DNA of 64,000 nt, taken from the NCBI GenBank assembly GCA_004791255.1, contig SRUQ01000012.1, positions 165,524 to 229,523 of the forward strand. The letters run 5' to 3'. Both the position numbers and the translations under genes were made by a program. A model generated the notes under the pieces. That model was not told the DNA's origin. It ran no database searches and worked only from the letters and a program-made list of their open reading frames with translations. Positions 57,522-64,000 of the stretch are shown here, one piece after another; the stretch's first letter is position 1, and each line of letters starts with the position of its first letter. This DNA is from a bacterium M00.F.Ca.ET.205.01.1.1. Lineage in GTDB: Bacteria; Pseudomonadota; Alphaproteobacteria; Rhizobiales; Rhizobiaceae.

Positions 57522-57956
57522 CTATCCGACGTCCGAGAGCGGCCTCGGCTCCACCGCATCGGCATTGGGCAAGCCAGGCCGGTCATGCTCGAACTGCTCG
57601 GCTTCCGGGAAGGAATGCAGCCAGTTTTCGCGGCGGCCGACCCACAGTTCGTATTGCGGCACGAGGTCTGTCGGCGCCACGTCCAGGCTGCCGATCGCCA
57701 CCTCCGCCTCGTCGTCGTCGAGCCAGGCGGCGCGGCTGCCGCAGGTCGGGCAGAAGCTGCGGTTGCCGTAGCTGCTGACGATGCCGGAGGCCTCGAAGGC
57801 CTCGCGCGGCCAGACGGCATAGGCCGAGAAGACCGAGCCGCCCGCCTTGCGGCAATCCTTGCAATGGCACAAGCCTATCCTGAGCGGCTGGCCGCTGACG
57901 ACGAAATGCACGCCGCCGCAGAGGCAACTGCCGGTCCTGCGTATGGTGTCGGACAT
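57522..57956 (-). CDS. GFA-family (glutathione-dependent formaldehyde-activating like) protein
   Basis: 144 residues with the zinc-binding Cys layout of the family: CLCGGVHF (CxC), CHCKDCRKAGG (CxxC) and CPTCGSR (CxxC). The founding enzyme adds glutathione to formaldehyde, although most relatives are untested and the catalytic role is disputed. The ATG at 57956 gives the normal N-terminus. Not linked to other C1 genes here. Confidence 0.88.
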   Translation of the reverse strand: MSDTIRRTGSCLCGGVHFVVSGQPLRIGLCHCKDCRKAGGSVFSAYAVWPREAFEASGIVSSYGNRSFCPTCGSRAAWLDDDEAEVAIGSLDVAPTDLVPQYELWVGRRENWLHSFPEAEQFEHDRPGLPNADAVEPRPLSDVG

Positions 57957-58177
57957 GGTGATGGCCTCCAATGTGCCGAGGCGCCTGATGTCGGGGCGCC
58001 CGGTGTCGGTATGTCGCACCGGGCCTTTGCCCTCGGCCCGCCTTTCAACGCTCAGGCGGGCAAGATGGTTTCACCCGACCGCTCGCCGCCGACTATTTCC
58101 ATGCGGCCATGTTCCATGAGGCCGTGCCGTTGTCGAGCTTCTTCCCGATCGTCCTCGCCGATCGGGACCGGCTGGTT

Positions 58178-58417
58178 TCAGAGCGAGGCCTGGACCGGAT
58201 CGGCGGCGTGGTCGCCGCCGTGACTGCCGCATTGCGCACAGGGCGCGCTGGCGCCCGGGCAGTTGCGCTGATGTGTGCCTTCGGGGCAGCAATGGCCGTT
58301 GGAACTGGTCCAGCGCGGGCAGTCGAAAACCTGCCCGGTGCCGCCGCAACTGCTGCATCCCAGAACCGATGAACGGACCAGATAGGACTTGGTCCCCAAC
58401 CTGACGCTCGCACCCAT
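58178..58417 (-). CDS. Small cysteine-rich protein, 79 aa
   Basis: After LGTKSYLVRSSV come CSSCGGTGQVFDC, CCPEGTHQRNC and CAQCGSHGGDH: about nine Cys and several His in 50 residues. CxxCGGTG resembles the DnaJ-type zinc finger repeat. It probably binds zinc or iron. Start could be ATG 58417 or 58429. Confidence 0.6.
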   Translation of the reverse strand: MGASVRLGTKSYLVRSSVLGCSSCGGTGQVFDCPRWTSSNGHCCPEGTHQRNCPGASAPCAQCGSHGGDHAADPVQASL

Positions 58418-58691
58418 TTTCAAACCCACCCGTACAGCAGCAGATACATCTGCGCATTAGCCCCAGCTTAACAATACCATGCTGCCGGTTACGGACAAGT
58501 TTCAGGATCGTTAATTGTTCGTGAAGACGGGCCGGGTCGGTTGGCCTGGCTTGTTCCGCCTTCTTCAGGCGCCGACCGAAATATTGCGTCGGTCACTGGC
58601 GCGAAAGGGCCGGATGTCCGACATATCAGCAAGCTTGCCGCCATGATTGCACGCCAATCCTGGTATCGGGCAAGGACAACGGGGGTTGGCA

Positions 58692-59645
58692 ATGACTGAT
58701 ACGCAAGGCAATTCGAACCGTTCTCATGCCGGGGCAGGAAGCCGCTCGATCGGTACCGGCATCGTCGCCCTGGCAATCGTGCTGGCGCTGGTCGGCGCCG
58801 TCATGGGCTCCTGGTTCACCATCGACCAGGGCGACCGTGGCGTGCTGTTGACCAATGGCGCATTGAGCTCGGTCGTCGATCCCGGCCTGCATTTCAAACT
58901 GCCCTGGCTGCAGCGGGTCGAAAAGATCAGCCTGCGCCAGCAGGTGCTGAAATGGGGCTGCGAGAACCAGAGCGACTGCGGCAACCTGCCGGCCATGCAG
59001 GCCTATTCGCGCGACCAGCAGCCGGCCGACATGCGCGTCACCGTCAATTTCCACGTACCGGAGACCGAGGTCAGCAACGTCTACACCAATTACGGGTCGA
59101 TCGAGGCGCTTGCCGACCGCGTCATCGCCCGCAAGGCGCCGCAGGAGATCAAGACAGTGTTCGGCCAGTATGATGCGGTGTCGGTGATCCAGAACCGTGC
59201 CAGGTTCAACAAGGATGTCGCCGACGCCATCTCGGCGGTGACCGACGGGCCGGTGATGATCGACAGCGTCCAGGTCGAAAACATCGATTTCTCCGACGCC
59301 TACGAACAGGCGGTCGAGGCAAGGATGACGGCGCAGGTGGAAGTGCAGAAGCAGGAACAGAACCTGCAGCAGGAAAAGATCAAGGCCGACATCGCCGTCA
59401 CCCAGGCCAAGGGCCGCGCCGACAGCGTCAAGGCGGAAGCGGAGGCCAGCGCCTACAAGACCAAGATCGAAGGCGAGGCGACGGCCGAGGCGATCAAGGC
59501 GCGCGCCGCCGCCCTTGCCAACAATCCGCTGCTTGTCGAACTGACCAAGGCCGAGAAGTGGGATGGCGAGTTACCAAAGTCGATGATCCCGGGGTCGACG
59601 GTGCCGTTCCTGGAACTCGGCACGCCGGCGGCGGTGGCGAACTGA
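58692..59645 (+). CDS. SPFH/Band 7 (prohibitin-like) membrane protein
   Basis: 317 residues. A membrane helix (TGIVALAIVLALVGAVMGSW, about 22-41) is followed by the SPFH domain (GDRGVLLTNGALSSVVDPGLHFKLPWLQRVEKISLRQQVL to about 215) and a helical, coiled-coil region rich in Gln, Lys and Glu (VEVQKQEQNLQQEKIKADIAVTQAKGRADSVKAEAEASAYKTK). Such proteins scaffold membrane microdomains and control proteases such as FtsH; HflK/HflC are relatives. A 24-residue insert with two Cys (CENQSDC) is unusual. ATG 58692 follows GGGGGTTGGCA. Confidence 0.9.
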   Translation: MTDTQGNSNRSHAGAGSRSIGTGIVALAIVLALVGAVMGSWFTIDQGDRGVLLTNGALSSVVDPGLHFKLPWLQRVEKISLRQQVLKWGCENQSDCGNLPAMQAYSRDQQPADMRVTVNFHVPETEVSNVYTNYGSIEALADRVIARKAPQEIKTVFGQYDAVSVIQNRARFNKDVADAISAVTDGPVMIDSVQVENIDFSDAYEQAVEARMTAQVEVQKQEQNLQQEKIKADIAVTQAKGRADSVKAEAEASAYKTKIEGEATAEAIKARAAALANNPLLVELTKAEKWDGELPKSMIPGSTVPFLELGTPAAVAN

Positions 59646-59769
59646 GGCTGGAGGGCTCGCGAGCCGCTCGCCTCGCGGCCTCCGCCGAAAAAGTTGCGAA
59701 GGCATGTCGGATGCGGCGCTGCTGATCCGTCCTTGGGAGCGAAACCGCTTTCAATCCCAGGAGATGTCA

Positions 59770-60198
59770 ATGCCTTCGCAAACCGACCAATCGCCGTGGC
59801 AGACCGCTGCCCTGCTCATCGCCCGCCTGATCTTCGCCGCCATGTTCCTGATGGGAGTGGCCTTCAAGTTCATGGACATGGGAGCCACCGCCGGCTACAT
59901 CGCCGCCGCCGGCTTTCCGGTTCCGTTGTTTCTGGCCTGGTGTGCGGCGATCCTCGAGGCGCTGCTGGTGATAGCCTTCCTGACCGGCGCCTTCCTGACC
60001 CCGGCGGCCCTTGTCGGGTCGATCTATGTCACCTTCCTCGGCTTCGCCTTTCACGGCCCGTCGCACTGGGCCTCGAACCAGGCCGAGTTCGGCGCCTTCA
60101 TGTCCCACTTTCCATTCGCCGCGGGCCTGCTCTTTGCCGCCGTGCATGGCCCGGGGCAGGTGCTGTCGCTAAACCGGGGATGGCCGGGCAGGGCCTGA
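59770..60198 (+). CDS. DoxX-family membrane protein
   Basis: 142 residues with four membrane helices. ALLIARLIFAAMFLMGVAFKFMDMGATAGYIAAAGFPVP is the DoxX start, followed by AAILEALLVIAFLTGAFLTPAAL and the C-terminal helix. AGGAG lies six bases before the ATG at 59770. DoxX proteins are linked to thiosulphate or quinone chemistry in some archaea; in bacteria the role is mostly unknown. Confidence 0.88.
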   Translation: MPSQTDQSPWQTAALLIARLIFAAMFLMGVAFKFMDMGATAGYIAAAGFPVPLFLAWCAAILEALLVIAFLTGAFLTPAALVGSIYVTFLGFAFHGPSHWASNQAEFGAFMSHFPFAAGLLFAAVHGPGQVLSLNRGWPGRA

Positions 60199-60230
60199 TG
60201 AGCCCGCCCGGGGCAGGGCGTGAGCCGGCC

Positions 60231-60536
60231 TCATAGCTGGTCGTTGTAGGGCTCCTTCATCTGGCCGACCATGCGCGCCAGCTTCGAGAAGGACGGCATG
60301 TCCGCCTCGGGCTGGCACTGGTTGGCCAGCTCCAGCAGCCGGATCGGAAAGTTGACGGCGTCGCGGCTCGACGCCGACATGCCTCCAGAACGCTCCTCGC
60401 CGGTTTCGGAGGCCTCCGCCTTGCGCAGCGCAATGTCTATCTCCTGGGATGTCAGGACCCCCTTGCGGACGAGCACGTGGTTGATCGATGCGACGGCCAT
60501 CAACAGGCCTTCGAGCTGCAGGTTGGCGACGTTCAT
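60231..60536 (-). CDS. Hypothetical protein, 101 aa
   Basis: NVANLQLEGLLMAVASINHVLVRKGVLTSQEIDIALRKAEASETGEERSGGMSASSRDAVNFPIRLLELANQCQPEADMPSFSKLARMVGQMKEPY is a mostly helical soluble protein, with a VRKGVLTSQEIDxAL element seen in other small rhizobial proteins. GGAGGGAG precedes the ATG at 60536. No function known. Confidence 0.75.
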   Translation of the reverse strand: MNVANLQLEGLLMAVASINHVLVRKGVLTSQEIDIALRKAEASETGEERSGGMSASSRDAVNFPIRLLELANQCQPEADMPSFSKLARMVGQMKEPYNDQL

Positions 60537-60617
60537 GACGAATGCTCCCTCCATTGACCAGGTAAAACGCGCCAGCGGCGTTTCCGATCCGAAGGGCGGG
60601 GAAGGCCGTGGCTTGGA

Positions 60618-60779
60618 TCAGATCTTGTTGGCAAACAAAAGAACCAGCGGCACCAGCAGGATTGCTGCAACGACCTTGGCCGGCCGATAGGCCCAGGCAC
60701 GCGACCAGGGCCAGATCGGCAACACGTAGATCAAGACCAGCATGACGGTGATGATCGAGAAGGAGCCGAGGATGGTCAT
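60618..60779 (-). CDS. DUF3309-like small membrane protein, 53 aa
   Basis: The minus strand from ATG 60779 encodes MTILGSFSIITVMLVLIYVL, then PIWPWSRAWAYRPAKVVAAI and LLVPLVLLFANKI. Two hydrophobic helices with a WPWSRAW turn between them fit the DUF3309 type (LPTWPHSRxWGY in other members). It is a short gene easily missed. No ribosome site stands out. Confidence 0.7.
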   Translation of the reverse strand: MTILGSFSIITVMLVLIYVLPIWPWSRAWAYRPAKVVAAILLVPLVLLFANKI

Positions 60780-60802
60780 GCCAACACGGAAGCCGGCATC
60801 GG

Positions 60803-61114
60803 CTAGCCCTTGCGTTTTCCCTTCAGATGATCACCGAGCGGGATGTCCGGCGACTTGGCCTTCCACGGGGTCGATGCCTTGAAGTCGGCTGCCCGCAGTT
60901 TTGCTACATCCACGTCGCGCTCTTCGCCCGTCATGCCGGCGACGGCGATCTTGGCGCCATGACGAGCCTGGCGATTGGACCTGGCCTTGAACAGCGGGAT
61001 GGCCTTGCGCTTCGACTTGTTGTTCTCGCCGTAGCCATCCCTGCCATCGCGTTCATAGGAGAGCTCCTTGTCCACTGGCGGCGACCGCTGCTCGCGTCCC
61101 TTTTGATCTCCCAC
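60803..61114 (-). CDS. Basic hypothetical protein, 103 aa
   Basis: A GTG start follows GGAGGACTTGC. The product is rich in Lys and Arg and low in hydrophobic residues (REQRSPPVDKELSYERDGRDGYGENNKSKRKAIPLFKARSNRQARHGAK), probably disordered in part, with a more ordered GMTGEERDVDVAKLRAADFKASTPWKAK. It may bind nucleic acid. No family recognised. Confidence 0.7.
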   Translation of the reverse strand: MGDQKGREQRSPPVDKELSYERDGRDGYGENNKSKRKAIPLFKARSNRQARHGAKIAVAGMTGEERDVDVAKLRAADFKASTPWKAKSPDIPLGDHLKGKRKG

Positions 61115-61235
61115 CGCAAGTCCTCCGATCCCGATAACCCAGTATAAACCCGAACTTCACGTCATGGCAAAATGCATCAGGCATTTCAAACGAGTCGTCC
61201 GCACCATAAGCTCCGAAATCTAACCGGAGAATGCC

Positions 61236-61676
61236 ATGCCTGATACGAAAACCGCACTGGTGCATCTTGCCCGAGATGCTTCCGACGAGGATATTCTGGC
61301 GGTTGTTCGCCGATGGAGCGACACGCTGGCCGTCGAGGATTATGAGGGCGCGCTGGCCATGGTGCGTGCGCCGGACTGGACTGTTGATCTGCTGCAAAAG
61401 ACGATAGCGGGATATGGCCACCCCGAACCCACGGACCGGGTACACAAGGTGACGCCGCTGGCTTCGGCCAGATACTATCCGGGCGATGAACCGGTCAACA
61501 ATCCATGGCCCAGGCATGAGGTCGACCGCGACACGCTGCCCAATGGCGAGCCGTTCATCTCGGTCTGGTTCGACATGCCGTTTGATGGCTACTGGAGCGA
61601 TGTAACCGCTACGTTCGATGTCGACCGAGACGGAGACATGCTTGTGCTTACGCTTGAGATGATTCACATCATGTGA
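61236..61676 (+). CDS. Hypothetical protein, 146 aa, possibly NTF2-like
   Basis: The N-terminus SDEDILAVVRRWSDTLAVEDYEGALAMV resembles the first helices of NTF2/SnoaL-like proteins, and the C-terminal half (FISVWFDMPFDGYWSDVTATFDVDRDGDMLVLTLEMIHIM) is beta-rich in keeping with that fold. AACCGGAGAATGCC precedes the ATG. No active site is evident. Confidence 0.75.
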   Translation: MPDTKTALVHLARDASDEDILAVVRRWSDTLAVEDYEGALAMVRAPDWTVDLLQKTIAGYGHPEPTDRVHKVTPLASARYYPGDEPVNNPWPRHEVDRDTLPNGEPFISVWFDMPFDGYWSDVTATFDVDRDGDMLVLTLEMIHIM

Positions 61677-61690
61677 GCAGGGCTAGGCGC

Positions 61691-61960
61691 CTATTCCCGG
61701 GTCAGGCGCTCGCCATATTCGCGCCAGAGCGATTTGACCTCGAGGCCGCCGAGACGCGGGATCGAGGGATCGCCGCAGATGATGGCGACGGCGCTGATGT
61801 CGTAGTGGGGGAAGGCGTTGGCGACGAAGCGGATCGCGTCGCCAAGCGAATGCACCCGGATCACCGGGTCGGCCTGGCCCTGGCCGGTGCTGCGCACCCC
61901 GGAAACCGAGGCTGGTGCATGCCGCATCCTGAACACGGATGCCATGGTTGGCCTGTCCAT
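61691..61960 (-). CDS. Hypothetical protein, 89 aa
   Basis: GGGAGAGGACG lies directly before ATG 61960. The sequence DPVIRVHSLGDAIRFVANAFPHYDISAVAIICGDPSIPRLGGLEVKSLWREYGERL is a compact alpha/beta protein without motif. Real-looking, function unknown. It converges on 61236-61676. Confidence 0.65.
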   Translation of the reverse strand: MDRPTMASVFRMRHAPASVSGVRSTGQGQADPVIRVHSLGDAIRFVANAFPHYDISAVAIICGDPSIPRLGGLEVKSLWREYGERLTRE

Positions 61961-62087
61961 CGTCCTCTCCCACAAAGGCCGTGACGCGAATCATTCCATG
62001 AGCTTTGACTAATGATTTCACAGCGGTCGGCTGATGAAAAGCCGGCTTGCCAATGCGCGGTTTCGCGGCCGGTCGGCACTGCTGCGG

Positions 62088-62172
62088 TTGTCCGCTGAGG
62101 GCAATTGTGCTATTGTCTTGGCCATGGTGCTGATTTGCGCCGACGACCCGCCGCGAGGCGGGTTTTGTTTTT
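62088..62172 (+). ncRNA. Short transcription unit 1 (promoter, about 49 nt, terminator)
   Basis: TTGTCC, 17 bases, TATTGT form a sigma-70-like promoter (62088-62116), placing the start near 62124. The transcript would begin AUGGUGCUGAUUUGCGCC and end at an intrinsic terminator CCCGCC-GCGA-GGCGGG-TTTTGTTTTT (62147-62172). A near copy lies 169 bp downstream. Either a tiny regulatory RNA or a leaderless peptide attenuator. Confidence 0.55.
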
Positions 62173-62255
62173 CAAGCCATCTCCAGGATGCTCCCGATCG
62201 GCGGTTTGTCGCGCCGGCCAGTTTTGAGGCGATAGGAATTTTTTCCTGAAACCGA

Positions 62256-62338
62256 TTGACCAGGTGAGGGCAGCCATGGTATATATTCGTCCATGGTGCT
62301 GATTTGCGCCAACGACCCGCCGCCGAGGCGGGTTTTGT
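62256..62338 (+). ncRNA. Short transcription unit 2 (promoter, about 45 nt, terminator)
   Basis: TTGACC, 18 bases, TATATT (62256-62285) place the start near 62293. The transcript starts with the same 18 bases as unit 1 and ends at CCCGCC-GCCGA-GGCGGG-TTTT (62316-62336). In both units TGAGGGCA lies exactly 28 bases before the ATGGTG. It is directly upstream of the prophage genes. Confidence 0.55.
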
Positions 62339-62421
62339 GTTTCTGGCTTCTGCCGCCAATCGTGTCTGATGGCGCTCTACGGCGCCACAGAGCGCCACCT
62401 CCGCGAGATGCGAGAAACCCC

Positions 62422-62805
62422 ATGCCACGCTACGCCACCATCATCACCGGCGATGACGGCCTTGAGGTCGTCAGTGCCATCGGCATGTTCGAGGGCGCGG
62501 CGCCGCTTGTGCTTCTGGGGCGCGTTGAGCAGGTTGGCCCCGGCGTGCTGATCGGCATGGTGGGGGATGGAGCCGGCGGTTTCTGTTTGCCGCAGGCCGG
62601 CACTGTTGGTGCGGGTCTGGTGCTGGCGCGGCTCAGGGCCGCGACGCCTGCAAAGGCGAAAAAGCCTGCCGAAGCGGCAAGGGCGAAAGCGACCAAGTGG
62701 GCCAGAAAGAAACCCCGCGCCAAGAAGCCGGCGCGGTCGGCTCCGAGGTCCGGCGCGGCCCACGGCGATGCCGGCGCAAAGGCAGAGGATCCGGCATATG
62801 GCTGA
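62422..62805 (+). CDS. Prophage-type hypothetical protein, 127 aa
   Basis: The first 65 residues (PRYATIITGDDGLEVVSAIGMFEGAAPLVLLGRVEQVGPGVLIGMV) look like a small folded domain; the rest is a Lys/Ala/Pro/Arg-rich tail (PAKAKKPAEAARAKATKWAR). Its place before the terminase genes and the eight-base overlap with the next gene suggest a phage packaging-region protein. Confidence 0.7.
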   Translation: MPRYATIITGDDGLEVVSAIGMFEGAAPLVLLGRVEQVGPGVLIGMVGDGAGGFCLPQAGTVGAGLVLARLRAATPAKAKKPAEAARAKATKWARKKPRAKKPARSAPRSGAAHGDAGAKAEDPAYG

Positions 62806-63193
62806 CGAAGCCGCTGAACCAAAGCGCGGCCGAGCCAGGCCAGCAAGGCGCAAATCCGCCGGCTCGACCCCCCTGCGCAAACCCCGCGCGCGGACAAAGA
62901 AAACGCTGGGCGACGATTTCCTGGCCGCCGTGCGCGCCGATTTCCGGGCGCACGGCGCCGGCGTCATCGCCGAGGTGCGGGCCGACAAGCCGGACCAATA
63001 CCTGAAGATCGTGCTTTCGGTGCTGCCTAGGGATCTCCATGTTTCGATCAACCAGATGGATGCGCTGAGCGATGAGGAAATCCGCAGCCGCATCCGCGCC
63101 CTTGAAACCATCCTCAGGCCGTTCCTCGACGCCGATCCCAGCCCCGCCGATGCCGGCGCGCGCGGAATATCTGGCGCTGCTGACGGAGCTTGA
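62798..63193 (+). CDS. Putative phage terminase small subunit-like protein, 131 aa
   Basis: A basic N-terminus (PKRGRARPARRKSAGS, then KPRARTKKT) precedes LGDDFLAAVRADFRAHGAGVIAEVRADKPDQYLKIVLSVLPRDLHVSINQMDALSDEEIRSRIRAL, a segment I associate with proteins lying just before the large terminase in rhizobial prophages. The next gene starts inside it (44-base overlap). DNA binding by the basic part is likely; the terminase role is inferred from position. Confidence 0.65.
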   Translation: MADEAAEPKRGRARPARRKSAGSTPLRKPRARTKKTLGDDFLAAVRADFRAHGAGVIAEVRADKPDQYLKIVLSVLPRDLHVSINQMDALSDEEIRSRIRALETILRPFLDADPSPADAGARGISGAADGA

Positions 63194-63845
63194 CCGCCGC
63201 CGTCGCGGCAATCAGCTCGCTTCCTACAAACCCTATCGGCGCCAGGCCGAATTTCACGCCGCCGGGGCGAAAAACCGCGAACGGCTGTTCATGGCCGGCA
63301 ACCAGCTCGGCAAGACCAGGGCAGGCGGCGCCGAATGGGCCATGCACCTCACCGGCCGCTATCCGCAGTGGTGGCAAGGCAAGGTGTTTGACGGCGCGGT
63401 GCGGCTGTGGGCCGCCGGCGTGACCGGCGAGGGCACGCGCGACAACCCGCAGCGCGTGCTCGTCGGCCCGCCGCAGCAGCAATCCGCCTGGGGCACCGGC
63501 ATGATCCCGGCCGATGCGATTGCCGACACCATCATGGGGCGCAACGTTCCGGGAGCAATTGACAGCGTCGTGGTGCGGCATGGCGGTGGCGGCGACGTGC
63601 AGGCCGGCGAGAGCGTGCTGTCGTTCAAGAGTTTCGAGAAGGGCCGCGAGAAATGGCAGGGCGAGACGCTGCACGGCGTCTGGTTCGACGAGGAGCCGCC
63701 GCTCGACATCTATTCAGAAGGCCTGACCCGCACCAATGCGACGGGCGGCATCACCATCGTCACCTTCACGCCGCTGCTGGGGATGAGCGATGTGGTGCTG
63801 CTGTTTCTGTCGGCGGGGGAGGTAGAGGGGATGGGGATGGTGTGA
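63150..63845 (+). pseudogene. Phage terminase large subunit, truncated
   Basis: 231 codons. YKPYRRQAEFHAAGAKNRERLFMAGNQLGKTRAG contains the ATPase Walker A-like motif, and GVWFDEEPP the Walker B with catalytic Glu; TPLLGMS is the coupling segment. After it the protein reads DVVLLFLSAGEVEGMGMV and stops, whereas full-length subunits continue for about 250-300 residues with the nuclease domain. The 155 bp after the stop show no phage sequence, so the prophage was cut here. Confidence 0.8.
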
Positions 63846-64000
63846 TGGACGCCGCCTTTCCTTCTCCCCTTGTGGGCCTGTTGCACAGTCCGGGAGAGTA
63901 CCGACGGGAATGGAATGCAGCGGGTTATTGCTGGCCTCTTGGGGATTGAGGCCTGGTTTTAAGGTTGAGAGGTGGGTTGTTGGGCCATTCGGCCTGGCTT

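Overview
The window looks like chromosomal DNA of a Rhizobiales bacterium, most likely Mesorhizobium or a close relative. This rests on consistently high-GC genes on both strands, several protein types that are common in rhizobia (DUF982, BA14K, a SyrA/ExoX-like exopolysaccharide repressor, HWE-family histidine kinase, BTAD/hydrolase fusions), a GTTC-N7-GTTC SOS box, and palindromic intergenic repeats of rhizobial type. The genus is inferred from recall of such features; no search was run.

Layout. 1-5.0 kb: lipoprotein, methyltransferase, a BTAD/alpha-beta-hydrolase regulator and a diguanylate cyclase. 5.2-9.9 kb: purine deaminase, then a scarred stretch with an IS481 transposase remnant, a partial duplicate of a dehydrogenase gene and an IS end, followed by SDR and Nudix genes. 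10-13.3 kb: fatty-acid hydroxylase-like protein, a 28-residue RiPP-like peptide, and a second, longer BTAD/hydrolase regulator with a cyclase-like tail. 13.3-19 kb: DNA damage genes (SOS-controlled dinB; Ogt translationally coupled to a 2OG-Fe(II) oxygenase; Ada) plus an HxlR/reductase pair. 19.0-19.8 kb: an IS-bounded cassette that cut into a higBA toxin-antitoxin locus, whose remains are still readable. 19.8-26 kb: HxlR/DUF1330 pair, PAP2 membrane phosphatase, NTF2-like protein, PAS-PAS-GGDEF-EAL protein. 26.3-30 kb: a hydroxycinnamate module (CoA ligase, hydratase/lyase, MarR regulator with two palindromic operators) beside a BKACE enzyme. 30-39.8 kb: LysR/SDR pair, cache-GGDEF-EAL protein, di-haem peroxidase divergent from a secreted acid phosphatase, Lrp regulator, hydrolase, DUF922 protease-like protein. 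40-49.5 kb: NADAR protein, acetyltransferase, aminotransferase, glyoxalase-fold protein, a C39-like peptidase/D-Ala-D-Ala ligase pair and an AI-2E-type exporter. 49.7-51.9 kb: ribbon-helix-helix-like protein plus PAS-HWE kinase and small proteins.

Mobile DNA at the right. A tRNA-Gln(UUG) gene at 54.7 kb has a 46-nt copy of its 3' half at 52.04 kb. The 2.6 kb between them is therefore a probable integrated island; it carries a zinc-ribbon protein, a SyrA/ExoX-like membrane protein and a BA14K protein, but no integrase. From 62.1 kb a prophage remnant begins: two near-identical very short transcription units (promoter, about 50 nt, intrinsic terminator), two small phage-type genes, and a large terminase that loses homology and stops early.

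Common themes are c-di-GMP signalling (three proteins), local divergent regulator/target pairs with visible palindromic operators, alkylation and SOS repair, and repeated insertion and decay of mobile DNA. I see no CRISPR array and no rRNA.
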